Below, one piece after another: positions 9,701-18,654 of a stretch of DNA of 64,000 nucleotides. How positions within the stretch are numbered: position 1 is the first letter of the stretch; each line of letters begins with the position of its first letter. The stretch is from NCBI RefSeq assembly GCF_900100015.1, contig NZ_FNDD01000005.1:152498-216497 (forward strand). The letters are read 5' to 3'. A program made the translations under genes and the position numbers. The notes below the pieces were generated by a model that was not told where the DNA came from, searched no databases, and worked only from the letters and a program-made list of their open reading frames with translations. The stretch comes from Vibrio xiamenensis (GTDB lineage Bacteria; Pseudomonadota; Gammaproteobacteria; Enterobacterales; Vibrionaceae).

Positions 9701-10176
9701 ACTTCTCTTAAATGCTTTAATACCACGTCTTGATCTAAATACTGCTGGTATAAGGTGTAATCCAATCCTTGGCTGAAAATATATTCGCTGGCCAAACTTT
9801 GTACTGCTTTTCTTAATTGATTCGCATCCCAAGGCTTTTCAAAATAATGATCAATACCAGCAAGGTTAATTGCGGTAATGGTATCCGAATGCGTCGCTTG
9901 CCCAGTTAACAACACTTTTTTGGTGTGCTTAAACCGGGGATCATGCGCAACTTCCGTCAGCAATTCAATCCCGGTTTGATTGGGCATCACGTGATCAGAC
10001 ACCAATACCGCCACCAAATCGCCTGCTTGGTCGAGTTCATCCATCAACTCCTGCGCCTCTTTCGCCGATTCGCACTCCTCGATGACTAACCAATCGCTAA
10101 GCGGCTCTAAATCTTGCGCCACAGCGCTGAGCACTTCACGCTGATCATCCACACATATTACGTTGAGTCTTTCCAT
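9697..10176 (-). CDS. Response regulator with receiver domain only
   Basis: 159 residues: a CheY-like receiver with acidic pair D10/D11, phospho-acceptor D61 (LVSDHVMP), T91 (LLTGQA) and K114 (FEKPW), and a roughly 40-residue C-terminal tail with no recognisable output domain. The start follows the kinase stop by one base, with GGAGG inside the end of the kinase gene. It should be phosphorylated by that kinase. Receivers of this type often act through protein contacts; the HD-GYP protein encoded at 7917-9197 or the coupled membrane protein are the local candidates. Confidence 0.92.
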   Translation of the reverse strand: MERLNVICVDDQREVLSAVAQDLEPLSDWLVIEECESAKEAQELMDELDQAGDLVAVLVSDHVMPNQTGIELLTEVAHDPRFKHTKKVLLTGQATHSDTITAINLAGIDHYFEKPWDANQLRKAVQSLASEYIFSQGLDYTLYQQYLDQDVVLKHLREV

Positions 10177-10177
10177 G

Positions 10178-11494
10178 TTAATCCTCCAAAGGCAATTTAA
10201 TGCGAAAAATCGTGTGTTGGTTATCGCTTTTCACCGCAATCGAGCCGCCATAGCCGGTAATAATTCGTTTGACGATCGAAAGCCCAAGCCCGAGCCCAAA
10301 TGAGAGCCCACCTTTCTTGGTGGTGAAATTGGGCTGAAATATTTGTCTGCGCACGGTTTCATTCATCGCTGGACCATTATTAGCAATGGTGATCAGCAAG
10401 CGTTTTTTATCCAACCGCGTTTGAATCACCACCTGAGGCTGCTCAGTATCTTGCATCGCATCGCAGGCGTTTTTGATGATGTTGACCCACACTTGCACCA
10501 GTTCGGTTTGTGAACCATGAAACAGTGGCAATTCGGCGGGACGCATCTTAACCGTCACGCGGCGTAAATCACTTTGCAGCAAGGCGACCGCTTTGTTGAT
10601 GCTGTCGTTGATATCGACGTTCTCATCTTGGTTGATTTCGGTGCGCCCAAGCTGTTTAACCGACTGGACAATGCCAACGGTATGTTTCGCCGCCAGACGT
10701 AAATCGTGTAAATCGCGCCCGGCTTGCCAAAAGCGCACTGCATCTTCAGGCTGGGCTAGCCAATGCGGATTCAACTCGCCGTCAGGCAGCGCTTTGGCCA
10801 GCGACTTCGCCAATTGGCGGCCAATACCGCAATAATTTTCAATTTGACTGGCCAGCGTACGCGCCTGTTTAGACGAGCAGCGCTGGCCTTGTGTCAAACC
10901 GTGTTGAAAAAATTCCAGCGCTTGAGGATGGGCTTCATCCAACAACTCGGTGACCAGATTTTGTAGCTGTTCGCTTTTACTGCTCACCACCCCAATGGCG
11001 TTATTGAGCTCATGTGCGAGCCCCGCGGCCAATTGACCCAACGTGGTCATCTGCTCAGCAAGGTGCAGCTTCTCTAATGCGCGCTCTTTTTCGATCGCTT
11101 CTTGAGTTGCGCGGCGCTGGCGCTGTGAAAGCTCAGCAACAATCACTGGCATAAATTGCTCGGTTAAAGTTCCCCAATTGGTTTGTTCAAGCACTTTTAC
11201 ATGCCTGTCAATCCACGCTAAACGTGTTTGCGATTTGGCAACCACGGTCGATGATGGCACCCAAGTGCGCGAGAAAAAGCTGTGCACGCCGATAAAGGCG
11301 CCAAAACTGGCGCTAAACAGTTTGACGTCACTGGCTTGAGATTGCGCGTAATAGCCTTCAAGCTCACCTTCTAATACGTAATAGAGGCGATCGTTAAATC
11401 CGCCCTGCACCAATAACTGCTCACCAGGGGCGATAGTAATCTGGCGCTCTGGCGCTGAAAAATACGCTTCGATCAACTCGCTTAATCGCATCAT
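10178..11494 (-). CDS. Histidine kinase with N-terminal cyclic-nucleotide-binding-type domain
   Basis: 438 residues without a membrane segment. Residues 1-120 form a CRP-type beta-roll (APGEQLLVQGG, YYVLEGELEGYY). After a coiled linker comes the H-box AGLAHELNNAIG with H161, then an HATPase domain with N-box IIKNACDAM (N342), ANNGPAM and GLGLGLSIV. The distance from H-box to N-box is about 180 residues, longer than usual, so the helical domain carries an insertion. Two adjacent ATGs (11494 and 11491) follow AGGAG; the second is better spaced. The receiver gene follows with a one-base gap. Ligand unknown: the beta-roll may bind a cyclic nucleotide or act as a protein interface. Confidence 0.9.
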   Translation of the reverse strand: MMRLSELIEAYFSAPERQITIAPGEQLLVQGGFNDRLYYVLEGELEGYYAQSQASDVKLFSASFGAFIGVHSFFSRTWVPSSTVVAKSQTRLAWIDRHVKVLEQTNWGTLTEQFMPVIVAELSQRQRRATQEAIEKERALEKLHLAEQMTTLGQLAAGLAHELNNAIGVVSSKSEQLQNLVTELLDEAHPQALEFFQHGLTQGQRCSSKQARTLASQIENYCGIGRQLAKSLAKALPDGELNPHWLAQPEDAVRFWQAGRDLHDLRLAAKHTVGIVQSVKQLGRTEINQDENVDINDSINKAVALLQSDLRRVTVKMRPAELPLFHGSQTELVQVWVNIIKNACDAMQDTEQPQVVIQTRLDKKRLLITIANNGPAMNETVRRQIFQPNFTTKKGGLSFGLGLGLSIVKRIITGYGGSIAVKSDNQHTIFRIKLPLED

Positions 11495-11530
11495 GACTCC
11501 TGTTATTGTGCCCGTTGTTTAGCATCAGCC

Positions 11531-11558
11531 ATTAACCATTAACCATTAACCATTAACC
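11531..11558. repeat. Four tandem copies of the heptamer ATTAACC
   Basis: Perfect head-to-tail repeat between the carrier and kinase genes. The carrier's stop codon (11553-11555) lies inside the last copy on the plus strand, so copy-number change would alter only the intercistronic spacer and not the protein. Confidence 0.95.
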
Positions 11559-12971
11559 AATGTGCCCGAGTGAATGAAGAATCCACACCATCACAAAACT
11601 GAGCAACACCCCAACGATACCAAGCGTAGCGCCGACTTTGACCATCTGTTGACTCTGCACATGCCCAGTGGCGTGCGCAAGAGCATTGGGCGGCGTACTG
11701 ATTGGCAGCGACATGCCAAGCGATGCGGCAAAGGTCACCACTAGAATCATCGTCACTTCACCGCCAAGCGGCGCAAGGCTGGTCATGGATGCGCCCAGCG
11801 CGGCCATAATCGGCATCAACAAGTTAGCGGTTGCGGTGTGCGACATAAAGTTTGCCATCAACAAACACAATAGCGCGGCGCTAAATAGCACAACATAGGG
11901 CGAATACTGATCAAACGGAATACTGTGCACCACAAGGCTGGCGAGCCCTGTTTGATCAAGCGCCAGCCCCAGCGCAATCCCGCCGGAAACTAACCACAGC
12001 ACGTCCCAAGAAATTTTCTTAAGATCTTCTTTATTGATAATGCCGGTCAGTGAGAACACGGCCACCGGAATTAACGCCACGGTATAGCTGTTCATGCCGT
12101 GCAGATCGCCCATCAACCACAACAAAATGGTAACTGCGAAGGTGGCATACACCATATACGCCTTTGGCGTTTTTAAAAATTTACCTTTGATGCTGAGCTG
12201 AATATTCTGCTGGTCCGCTGGATACAGCCAGTTAAGCAGCATCCACGCCAGTGCCATCATCACCACCACAAACGGCACCCCAAACATCATCCACTCACCA
12301 AACGAAATCAGGTTTTCACCCACTAAATATTTTAGTGCAATGGCGTTAGGCGGCGTGCCAATCGGCGTGCCGATACCGCCGATATTCGCCGCAACCGGAA
12401 TCGACAAAGCGAATGCGACCTTACCCGGATCTTTGGGCGCAAATACCGCCATCACTGGCGTGAGTATCGATAACATCATTGCGGTGGTAGCCGTATTGGA
12501 CATGAACATCGAAAAGATCGCGGTAATCAACATCAAACCCAGCATCACAAACTTAGGATTGTGACCAAAGGGTTTGAGCAGCACTCTTGCTAGATTGACA
12601 TCCAAGCGATATTTGGTCGCCGCCATGGCAAGAAAAAATCCCCCCAAAAACAGCATGATGATCGGGCTTGCGAAAGTTGCCATGATATCGTGGTAGTCCA
12701 TCAAAGTGCCAAAATGCGCTTGGTTGGCATCGCTGCGCAAAAAGATAAGCCCCTTATTGGACAGCAATAGCAGCTCCAACATGATGATCACTACAGATGT
12801 GGCATAAATTGGGATTGGCTCCAGCACCCAGCACAGTGCCGCCAGTAAAAAAATCGCAATCACCCTCTGCTGTAATACCGTTAAGCCATCAAATGGAAAT
12901 GCCGCCAGAGGTAAAAGCAGTACCACCAGCGGCACTAAAATAGGAATCCAGTATTTGTAAGATAAACGCAT
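11553..12971 (-). CDS. DASS/SLC13-family sodium:anion symporter
   Basis: 472 residues with about eleven hydrophobic segments. The two substrate/sodium signatures of the divalent anion:Na+ symporter family are visible: SNTATTAMM at 158-166 with GIGTPIGTPPNA at 199-210, and the second repeat SHTATANLLMP at 377-387 with SLPISTPPNALA. SHT instead of SNT in the second repeat is a common variant. Likely substrates are di- or tricarboxylates or sulfate, which cannot be decided here. It is followed after 58 bases by the histidine kinase gene, separated by a heptamer repeat and no visible terminator, so some co-transcription is possible. It is divergent from purT. Confidence 0.9.
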   Translation of the reverse strand: MRLSYKYWIPILVPLVVLLLPLAAFPFDGLTVLQQRVIAIFLLAALCWVLEPIPIYATSVVIIMLELLLLSNKGLIFLRSDANQAHFGTLMDYHDIMATFASPIIMLFLGGFFLAMAATKYRLDVNLARVLLKPFGHNPKFVMLGLMLITAIFSMFMSNTATTAMMLSILTPVMAVFAPKDPGKVAFALSIPVAANIGGIGTPIGTPPNAIALKYLVGENLISFGEWMMFGVPFVVVMMALAWMLLNWLYPADQQNIQLSIKGKFLKTPKAYMVYATFAVTILLWLMGDLHGMNSYTVALIPVAVFSLTGIINKEDLKKISWDVLWLVSGGIALGLALDQTGLASLVVHSIPFDQYSPYVVLFSAALLCLLMANFMSHTATANLLMPIMAALGASMTSLAPLGGEVTMILVVTFAASLGMSLPISTPPNALAHATGHVQSQQMVKVGATLGIVGVLLSFVMVWILHSLGHIG

Positions 12972-13164
12972 GCTCAGTAACCCAGTTTTATTCGTTTTAT
13001 CGAGTAACGTGATTCACTCGTACCTTGTTCTGTTTGTTATCCTCGCGCCGATTTGGGCTTGGGGTTTGGCGTTAGATCAAGGAATGACAAATCCTAAAAC
13101 GGTTTGTCGTAAAACTGTGGTTTGCTTCGTGTTTTGCACTGGTTTCATAATGATTTTGTCATTT

Positions 13165-13180
13165 GCGCAAACGTTTGCTT
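13165..13180. promoter_or_regulatory. PurR operator upstream of purT
   Basis: GCGCAAACGTTTGCTT is a near-palindrome matching the enterobacterial PurR consensus ACGCAAACGTTTGCGT in 14 of 16 positions. It lies 63 bases before the purT start, so purT should be repressed when purines are plentiful. A second, fully symmetrical copy precedes purC. Confidence 0.88.
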
Positions 13181-13243
13181 TTTAATTTTAAATGGGTATG
13201 ATGCGGAGCAAATTCTTCTTCACATTACCAATTTGAGGCTGTT

Positions 13244-14422
13244 ATGTTTGGTTCTGCAACCCGAAAAAGTGCCACGCGCGTATTACTGTTAGGCTCTGGC
13301 GAATTAGGAAAAGAAGTCGCGATTGAGTGTCAACGTCTCGGCTTAGAAGTGATCGCCTGTGATCGCTACCCTGATGCTCCAGCCATGCAAGTGGCCCATC
13401 GTAGCCATGTCCTCAACATGCTTGATGCCGATGCGCTAGAAGCCATCATCAAACTTGAAAAGCCAGATTTCGTGGTACCAGAAATTGAAGCGATTGCGAC
13501 CCACAAACTGGTCGAGCTTGAAGCGCAAGGTCTCAATGTTGTACCGTCGGCTAAAGCCACTCAACTGACCATGAACCGCGAAGGCATTCGCCGTTTGGCT
13601 GCCGAAGAACTAGGCTTGACCACTTCCCCTTATCAGTTCGCCGATAACTATGACGATTTTGTCGCTGCGGTCGAAACGGTCGGCATTCCTTGTGTCTGCA
13701 AACCCGTGATGAGCTCATCGGGCAAAGGTCAAAGCGTGATTAAAACCGCCCAAGACGTGGATAAAGCATGGGCTTACGCTCAAGAAGGTGGGCGCAGCGG
13801 TGCTGGGCGCGTGATTGTTGAAGGCTTTATCGACTTTGATTATGAAATCACTCAACTGACCATCAGTGCCAGCGACGGCATTCACTTCTGCGCGCCGATT
13901 GGCCATCGTCAAGAAGACGGCGATTACCGTGAATCTTGGCAGCCACAAGTGATGTCAGAACAAGCGCTTAAAGCCGCGCAATACACCGCAGAGAAAATTG
14001 TTAGCGCGCTTGGTGGCTACGGCTTATTTGGTGTTGAGCTATTTATTAAAGGGGATAACGTGATCTTTAACGAAGTCTCCCCTCGCCCACACGACACCGG
14101 GTTAGTCACACTGATTTCTCAAGATTTATCGGAATTCGCGCTGCATGTTCGCGCCTTTACTGGGCTACCGATTGCCAGTATTACCCAATTCGGACCAAGC
14201 GCTTCGGCGGTAATTCTTGGTCAAGGCAGTTCAAGCGATATTCAGTTTGCTGGCATGGAGCAGGCATTGGCAGCGCCAAATACTCAACTACGCTTATTCG
14301 GCAAGCCAGAAATTGACGGTCGCCGCCGTTTAGGTGTGGCGATCACACGTCGTGAAAGCCTTGAAGTTGCAATCGAAGATGCCATTGCCGCGGCGAAGCA
14401 AGTTAAGGTGATTTACAACTAA
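13244..14422 (+). CDS. purT: Formate-dependent phosphoribosylglycinamide formyltransferase (PurT)
   Basis: ATP-grasp enzyme that uses formate and ATP to formylate GAR, the third step of purine synthesis, independent of folate. The 392-residue length is standard. Recognisable parts: the N-terminal Rossmann-like [32 protein letters not shown], the ATP-grasp loop [11 protein letters not shown], and the metal/ATP region [12 protein letters not shown] followed by the C-terminal [12 protein letters not shown] precedes the ATG by five bases. It is single, divergent from the DASS carrier, PurR-controlled by the upstream operator, and ended by a hairpin terminator. Confidence 0.97.
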   Translation: MFGSATRKSATRVLLLGSGELGKEVAIECQRLGLEVIACDRYPDAPAMQVAHRSHVLNMLDADALEAIIKLEKPDFVVPEIEAIATHKLVELEAQGLNVVPSAKATQLTMNREGIRRLAAEELGLTTSPYQFADNYDDFVAAVETVGIPCVCKPVMSSSGKGQSVIKTAQDVDKAWAYAQEGGRSGAGRVIVEGFIDFDYEITQLTISASDGIHFCAPIGHRQEDGDYRESWQPQVMSEQALKAAQYTAEKIVSALGGYGLFGVELFIKGDNVIFNEVSPRPHDTGLVTLISQDLSEFALHVRAFTGLPIASITQFGPSASAVILGQGSSSDIQFAGMEQALAAPNTQLRLFGKPEIDGRRRLGVAITRRESLEVAIEDAIAAAKQVKVIYN

Positions 14423-14465
14423 CGCTAGGCCGTGACCTAAAACGTCAAACGGATTCAACGTAATT

Positions 14466-14496
14466 AAAAAAGGGGCTGATGTAATCGCCCCTTTTT
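14466..14496. terminator. Bidirectional terminator between purT and tpm
   Basis: An A-tract and AGGGGC, a ten-base loop, then GCCCCT and a T-tract. It lies between two convergent genes and works for both strands. Confidence 0.85.
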
Positions 14497-14521
14497 CTGT
14501 TTGTTGATGTGCCTTTAGATT

Positions 14522-15172
14522 TTATGGCGCTTCAAGCAAAAAGACTTCTTCTGCGAAACGGCTTAGGCCTTTTTGCGCAATTTTCGGATGCTGTTCGTCG
14601 GCTTCGTCTCGCGATAAACGCGTGACTTTAAACTCGCTAAATAGACGTGTTATCTCTTGCTCGGCCACCGAAAATGGCGGCCCCGCCATTTCTGACTGCT
14701 CGTAATCTAAGCTCACCAACAAAATTCGCCCTTGAGGATTGAGCAGACTTTTCACACGCTTGGCATAGTCAACACGCATCTCTTCTGGAAGTGCCACCAG
14801 CGCCGCGCGATCGTAAATTAAGTCCACCGCTTGAACCGGCGCAGTAAAAAAATCGCCAACGTAAATAGACAGTTCATCGAACTGATACAGCTCATGGTGA
14901 GCATCAACGGGCATCACCAGCGGGGTGTAAAAATGTTCAGCGAAAAAAGAGCGCACCGCGATATTACTCAGCTCAACACCTTGCACATCATCATGCTTAG
15001 CCGCCAGCCAAACTAAATCTTCAGATTTACCACATAGAGGCACTAACACTTTGTCTGTGCGCTGTGGGCGTGTATGCGGCCAATATTCAACTAATAAAGG
15101 ATGAACATCGTCTTGATGAAAACCAATTTGGTTAGCGGCCCACTTACTGTGCCAAAACTCGGGATCTCGCAT
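14522..15172 (-). CDS. tpm: Thiopurine S-methyltransferase family protein
   Basis: 216-residue SAM-dependent methyltransferase of the Tpm family, which methylates thiopurines and, in bacteria, selenium or tellurium oxyanions. Motifs include [15 protein letters not shown] at the N-terminus, [16 protein letters not shown] (SAM motif I), [11 protein letters not shown], and [20 protein letters not shown] lies seven bases before the ATG at 15172. It is convergent with purT and divergent from relV. The natural substrate is unknown. Confidence 0.95.
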   Translation of the reverse strand: MRDPEFWHSKWAANQIGFHQDDVHPLLVEYWPHTRPQRTDKVLVPLCGKSEDLVWLAAKHDDVQGVELSNIAVRSFFAEHFYTPLVMPVDAHHELYQFDELSIYVGDFFTAPVQAVDLIYDRAALVALPEEMRVDYAKRVKSLLNPQGRILLVSLDYEQSEMAGPPFSVAEQEITRLFSEFKVTRLSRDEADEQHPKIAQKGLSRFAEEVFLLEAP

Positions 15173-15517
15173 TGTGTTTCCTTTCTTCCATCAATATTTG
15201 TGTTGCCGATTAGGATAAACCAATCACAGGATTTTCGATAGCGCTGCGCGCGTTCAGATTTGGTTCATAAATCCATGCCTATACTGCTCCCTAAAGTGAC
15301 ATTGACCAAACAATCAAACGGTTAAACATCACAAATATTACTGTCACTCAACCGGTAACGAGACCAAGTTCAACCTTTTGGATAACAATAAAACCCACAA
15401 CATTGAAATGGTTATAATCGCCCTAATTAATGAGCCGTAACCTTAATTTTAAATCGTTTTACTCACCTTTAGTTTCACCTTTTTATAAGTAAAACAACGA
15501 CGATTTAAGGAGAGCGA
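15173..15517. other. Divergent promoter region between tpm and relV
   Basis: 345 bases without a reading frame. A TATAAT hexamer at 15413-15418 points towards relV but has no good -35 partner. Nothing else of note is seen. Confidence 0.4.
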
Positions 15518-16294
15518 ATGAGTTTACTTTTGCGCACTACGGCATTGATGCTCCTTGTTTTGAGCCGCGCTCCAGCTTTTGCGGCTGTACCTACAACTAT
15601 CACGAACGGCCAAGATGGTCGTGACACCAAACAAAATCAGGTCAGTTCCAAAGCGTTTAAGCACAACTTAAGCGGTTTGTATGCGATTCCATCCAATGAG
15701 GTTTCTCCGCTTCAGCCTTATGCAGACTTCGATGTGCTGTACAGTAAGGCGCACCAAGCGCAAGCCGAGCTTGAAACCTTGTGTAAAGGCGCGGCGCTAC
15801 TGACCAACACCACACCACACTTTGCCGGCGTGAAATCTTACGATCGCTCGGTGGAAAAAGTGCAACATGAACTTGATGGCCGCGCCGAGCGTATCACCGA
15901 TCTCGCCCGTGCCACTCTCGTTGCTGATGATGTCGCCAGCTTGATGGAAGCTTATGAAGTGCTTAACCGCGAGACCACTATTGTTAAAGTCAAAAACCGC
16001 TTTAAAAAGCCTGCCGCCTCAGGCTATCGTGACCTTAACGTCTTGGTTCAATTACCTAAAACTCAACTGATTGCCGAAGTGCAGTTGCATTTAAAAGCCA
16101 TCGCTGATGTGAAAAGTGGTCCTGAACACGATATCTACGAACGGATTCAAAACATCGAGCGTCAAGCAGCCAAAGAACGCCGCGGCTTTAACGGCTTTGA
16201 AAACGCCCAAATTGCCAAAATGCGTAACCTATCTAAGCAGCTCTACCAAGATGCATGGCAGCCGTATATCACCACTCACTTATCTGCGGCTTAG
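15518..16294 (+). CDS. relV: RelV small alarmone synthetase
   Basis: Small (p)ppGpp synthetase found in Vibrio beside RelA and SpoT. The 258-residue product has a RelA/SpoT synthetase domain without hydrolase or ACT domains. The residues reported as essential in V. cholerae RelV (from memory K107, D129, R132, E188) appear here one position earlier: K106 in KSYDRS, D128 and R131 in ITDLARAT, E187 in AEVQLHLK. A strong AAGGAGAGCG precedes the ATG. Residues 1-23 (arginine, hydrophobic core, AFA end) look like a cleavable signal peptide, which is odd for an enzyme using cytoplasmic ATP and GTP/GDP. The gene stands alone between tpm and hutC. Confidence 0.93.
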   Translation: MSLLLRTTALMLLVLSRAPAFAAVPTTITNGQDGRDTKQNQVSSKAFKHNLSGLYAIPSNEVSPLQPYADFDVLYSKAHQAQAELETLCKGAALLTNTTPHFAGVKSYDRSVEKVQHELDGRAERITDLARATLVADDVASLMEAYEVLNRETTIVKVKNRFKKPAASGYRDLNVLVQLPKTQLIAEVQLHLKAIADVKSGPEHDIYERIQNIERQAAKERRGFNGFENAQIAKMRNLSKQLYQDAWQPYITTHLSAA

Positions 16295-16327
16295 AATTTA
16301 TCAAGCCTATCGCTTCATCCCATCTAC

Positions 16328-16388
16328 GGGCGCTGGTAGAAAGTTTTCCTTAAACCAGACAAACAGCGCCCTTAATTTTTTTCACCAC
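16328..16388 (+). terminator. Probable terminator after relV
   Basis: GGGCGCTG (16328-16335) pairs with CAGCGCCC (16364-16371) across a 28-base loop and is followed by TTAATTTTTTTT. The large loop makes it less certain than the other terminators here. Confidence 0.6.
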
Positions 16389-16473
16389 GCTTTAGGTTAC
16401 CAGCCATCAAGGATGTGACCCAGATGCGCAAAATTCATCGTTAAAGTTGCAAGCCATTGATTGCCCATGCACA

Positions 16474-16487
16474 TTTGTATAGTCAAA
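16474..16487. promoter_or_regulatory. HutC-type operator upstream of hutC (autoregulation)
   Basis: TTTGTATAGTCAAA matches the palindrome TTTGTATATACAAA in 12 of 14 positions and lies just before the hutC start. The same core recurs before hutI and hutH. Confidence 0.6.
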
Positions 16488-16499
16488 TAAACATTGAGC

Positions 16500-17219
16500 A
16501 TGGATGTTATGGATCAGACCCCACTGTATCTGCAGATTAAGCGCTTCATTTTGCAAAAAATTCAATCTGGTGAGTGGCCAGTTGGCTATCGAATCCCGAC
16601 GGAATTCGAATTAACCGATGCCTTTAACGTCAGTCGCATGACGGTCAATAAGGCCATTCGTGATTTGGTTGCAGAAGGACAATTGGCGCGCAGACCACGT
16701 GTCGGTACCTTTGTGTGTGCCAGCGAAGATAAGGCGGAATCACCGCTACTGGATATTCGGAATATCGCCGCTGAAGTCCTGCAGCGCGGCCAGCACTACA
16801 GCAACAAAGTGATCAAGCAAGTAGCATTGGAAGCCGACGAAACGGTCGCGATAAAGCTTGGTGTCATGCTTGGCAGCGCGGTGTATTACAGTGAAATCGT
16901 TCATTACGCCGACGACAAACCGATTCAGCTGGAACTGCGCTGGGTCAATGCTAGTTATGCACCCGGCTATCTTGAGCAAGATTTCACCTTGTTAACGCCC
17001 AACCAATATTTGTCGGAAAACTGCCCGCTGAGCGCCATCGAACATACGGTTGAAGCCATTGTGCCGGATATCCATGTACGAAACTCGCTGCGTCTAAGCG
17101 CCAATGAACCATGCTTATTGCTCAATCGCCGCACATGGAGCGGCGAACGCTTAGTCAGTTCTGCCCTGCTTTACCACCCGGGCACTAAATACAAATTAAG
17201 CTCTAAAGTCTGCGTTTAA
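16500..17219 (+). CDS. hutC: Histidine utilization repressor HutC (GntR/HutC family)
   Basis: About 239 residues: a GntR-type winged helix (LYLQIKRFILQKIQSGEWPVGYRIPTEFELTDAFNVSRMTV split over roughly residues 9-50, then VGTFV) and a UTRA ligand domain. In this family urocanate releases the repressor from hut operators. The start is uncertain among TTG 16494, ATG 16500 and ATG 16509; none has a clear ribosome-binding site. The gene precedes hutI by 138 bases in the same direction, and operator-like palindromes lie before hutC, hutI and hutH, consistent with autoregulated control of the cluster. Confidence 0.93.
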   Translation: MDVMDQTPLYLQIKRFILQKIQSGEWPVGYRIPTEFELTDAFNVSRMTVNKAIRDLVAEGQLARRPRVGTFVCASEDKAESPLLDIRNIAAEVLQRGQHYSNKVIKQVALEADETVAIKLGVMLGSAVYYSEIVHYADDKPIQLELRWVNASYAPGYLEQDFTLLTPNQYLSENCPLSAIEHTVEAIVPDIHVRNSLRLSANEPCLLLNRRTWSGERLVSSALLYHPGTKYKLSSKVCV

Positions 17220-17318
17220 GCTCAAGTTATAGGGGTTGAATCGCGTCAAGCGAGTTACTTCACCATCACATTTTTTCAACACTGCTCTTGATTATTGGTC
17301 TATATAAATATAATAATT

Positions 17319-17328
17319 TGTATATACA
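17319..17328. promoter_or_regulatory. HutC-type operator upstream of hutI
   Basis: TGTATATACA is a perfect ten-base palindrome, flanked by TT and TT, 29 bases before the hutI ATG. It matches the known gammaproteobacterial HutC core. Confidence 0.72.
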
Positions 17329-17357
17329 TTTAAACCATCCAAGGATGAGCGCTGAAT

Positions 17358-18563
17358 ATGGATTTTATTCTCAGCAATGCGCGCCTTGTCAGCATGCGCC
17401 CAGGCGATGCCGGCTATCAGGTTACCGAGCCGCAAAACATCACCATTCAACACGGCAAAATCACCGCTATTGAAGCCACAAAACCCGTCGCTAAAGCGTG
17501 TGCCAGTTTTGATTGTACAGGCAAGTTGGTGACGCCTGGGCTTATCGACTGTCACACCCATTTGGTGTTTGCCGGAAGTCGCGCCAACGAATTCGAAATG
17601 CGCTTAAAAGGTGTGCCTTATCAAGAGATTGCAAAACAAGGCGGCGGTATTTTATCCACGGTGAAAGCAACCCGTGATGCCTCTTTGCAACAATTGATAG
17701 ATATGGCCCTGCCGCGTCTTGATGGTTTGATTCGAAGTGGTGTCACGTCGGTTGAGATTAAATCCGGCTATGGCCTCACCCTTGACGACGAATTGAAAAT
17801 GCTGCGCGCAGCTAAAGCGCTTGAGAGTCATCGCGCGGTTCGCGTCACTACTACTTTACTTGCCGCTCACGCTTTGCCTCCAGAATACAGCCAGCGCAGC
17901 GATGATTACATTGAGCATGTTTGCCAAACCATCATTCCTGCCGTAGCAGAAGAGCAACTTGCCAGCGCTGTGGATGTGTTTTGTGAATCTATCGGATTTA
18001 GCCTTGCGCAAACTGAGAAAGTATTTCAAGCCGCAAAGCAATATGGGCTGAAAATTAAAGGTCACACTGAGCAACTGTCCAATCTTGGTGGCAGTGCATT
18101 AACCGCGAGTTACGATGGCTTATCCGTCGATCATATCGAATATCTAGACACTCAAGGCGTACAAGCGCTCGCCAAATCCAATACGGTTGCGACCTTGCTA
18201 CCGGGCGCGTTTTATTTTCTACGTGAAACTCAGTTGCCGCCGATTGAGGAACTGCGTGCTCATAACGTGCCGATGGCGCTGGCCACGGATCTCAACCCGG
18301 GCACCTCACCGTTTGCCGACCTGACCATGATGATGAACATGGCTTGCACACTCTTTCGCCTCACCCCCGAAGAAGCACTGCGCGGCGTGACGTGTCACGG
18401 CGCAAAAGCGCTGGGGCATGGCGACAGCCGTGGTCAAATCGCCCCCGGTTTTGACGCCGATCTGGCAATTTGGAATGTAGCCCATCCGGCAGAACTTAGC
18501 TATCAACAAGGATTTCCGCAGTTGCATGCACGCGTCGTAGAAGGCGCATTTTATCCAGTTTAA
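17358..18563 (+). CDS. hutI: Imidazolonepropionase (HutI)
   Basis: Third enzyme of histidine breakdown: it hydrolyses imidazolone-5-propionate to N-formimino-L-glutamate. The 401-residue amidohydrolase has the metal motif [19 protein letters not shown] (H66, H68), the conserved [22 protein letters not shown] and [11 protein letters not shown] blocks. The start ATG at 17358 follows AAGGATGAGC. Its substrate is made by urocanase (HutU), which is not encoded in the window; hutH follows after 91 bases with its own operator-like site. Confidence 0.97.
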   Translation: MDFILSNARLVSMRPGDAGYQVTEPQNITIQHGKITAIEATKPVAKACASFDCTGKLVTPGLIDCHTHLVFAGSRANEFEMRLKGVPYQEIAKQGGGILSTVKATRDASLQQLIDMALPRLDGLIRSGVTSVEIKSGYGLTLDDELKMLRAAKALESHRAVRVTTTLLAAHALPPEYSQRSDDYIEHVCQTIIPAVAEEQLASAVDVFCESIGFSLAQTEKVFQAAKQYGLKIKGHTEQLSNLGGSALTASYDGLSVDHIEYLDTQGVQALAKSNTVATLLPGAFYFLRETQLPPIEELRAHNVPMALATDLNPGTSPFADLTMMMNMACTLFRLTPEEALRGVTCHGAKALGHGDSRGQIAPGFDADLAIWNVAHPAELSYQQGFPQLHARVVEGAFYPV

Positions 18564-18624
18564 TTTTGTCGCGCTGGCCAGCCATTTTTGTTCACGCTTG
18601 GCAAAGCGCGTATTTCACAACACA

Positions 18625-18634
18625 TGTAAGTACA
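18625..18634. promoter_or_regulatory. HutC-type operator-like site upstream of hutH
   Basis: TGTAAGTACA differs from the TGTATATACA core only at the two central bases and lies 20 bases before the hutH ATG, suggesting a separately controlled hutH promoter. Confidence 0.5.
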
Positions 18635-18654
18635 TTTTGATGAAGGGAGTCAGC

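Noticed and set aside
12970..13185. 71-codon hydrophobic plus-strand frame before purT
   Set aside because: It starts within the divergent carrier's first codons, lacks a ribosome-binding site and runs over the PurR operator and promoter region.
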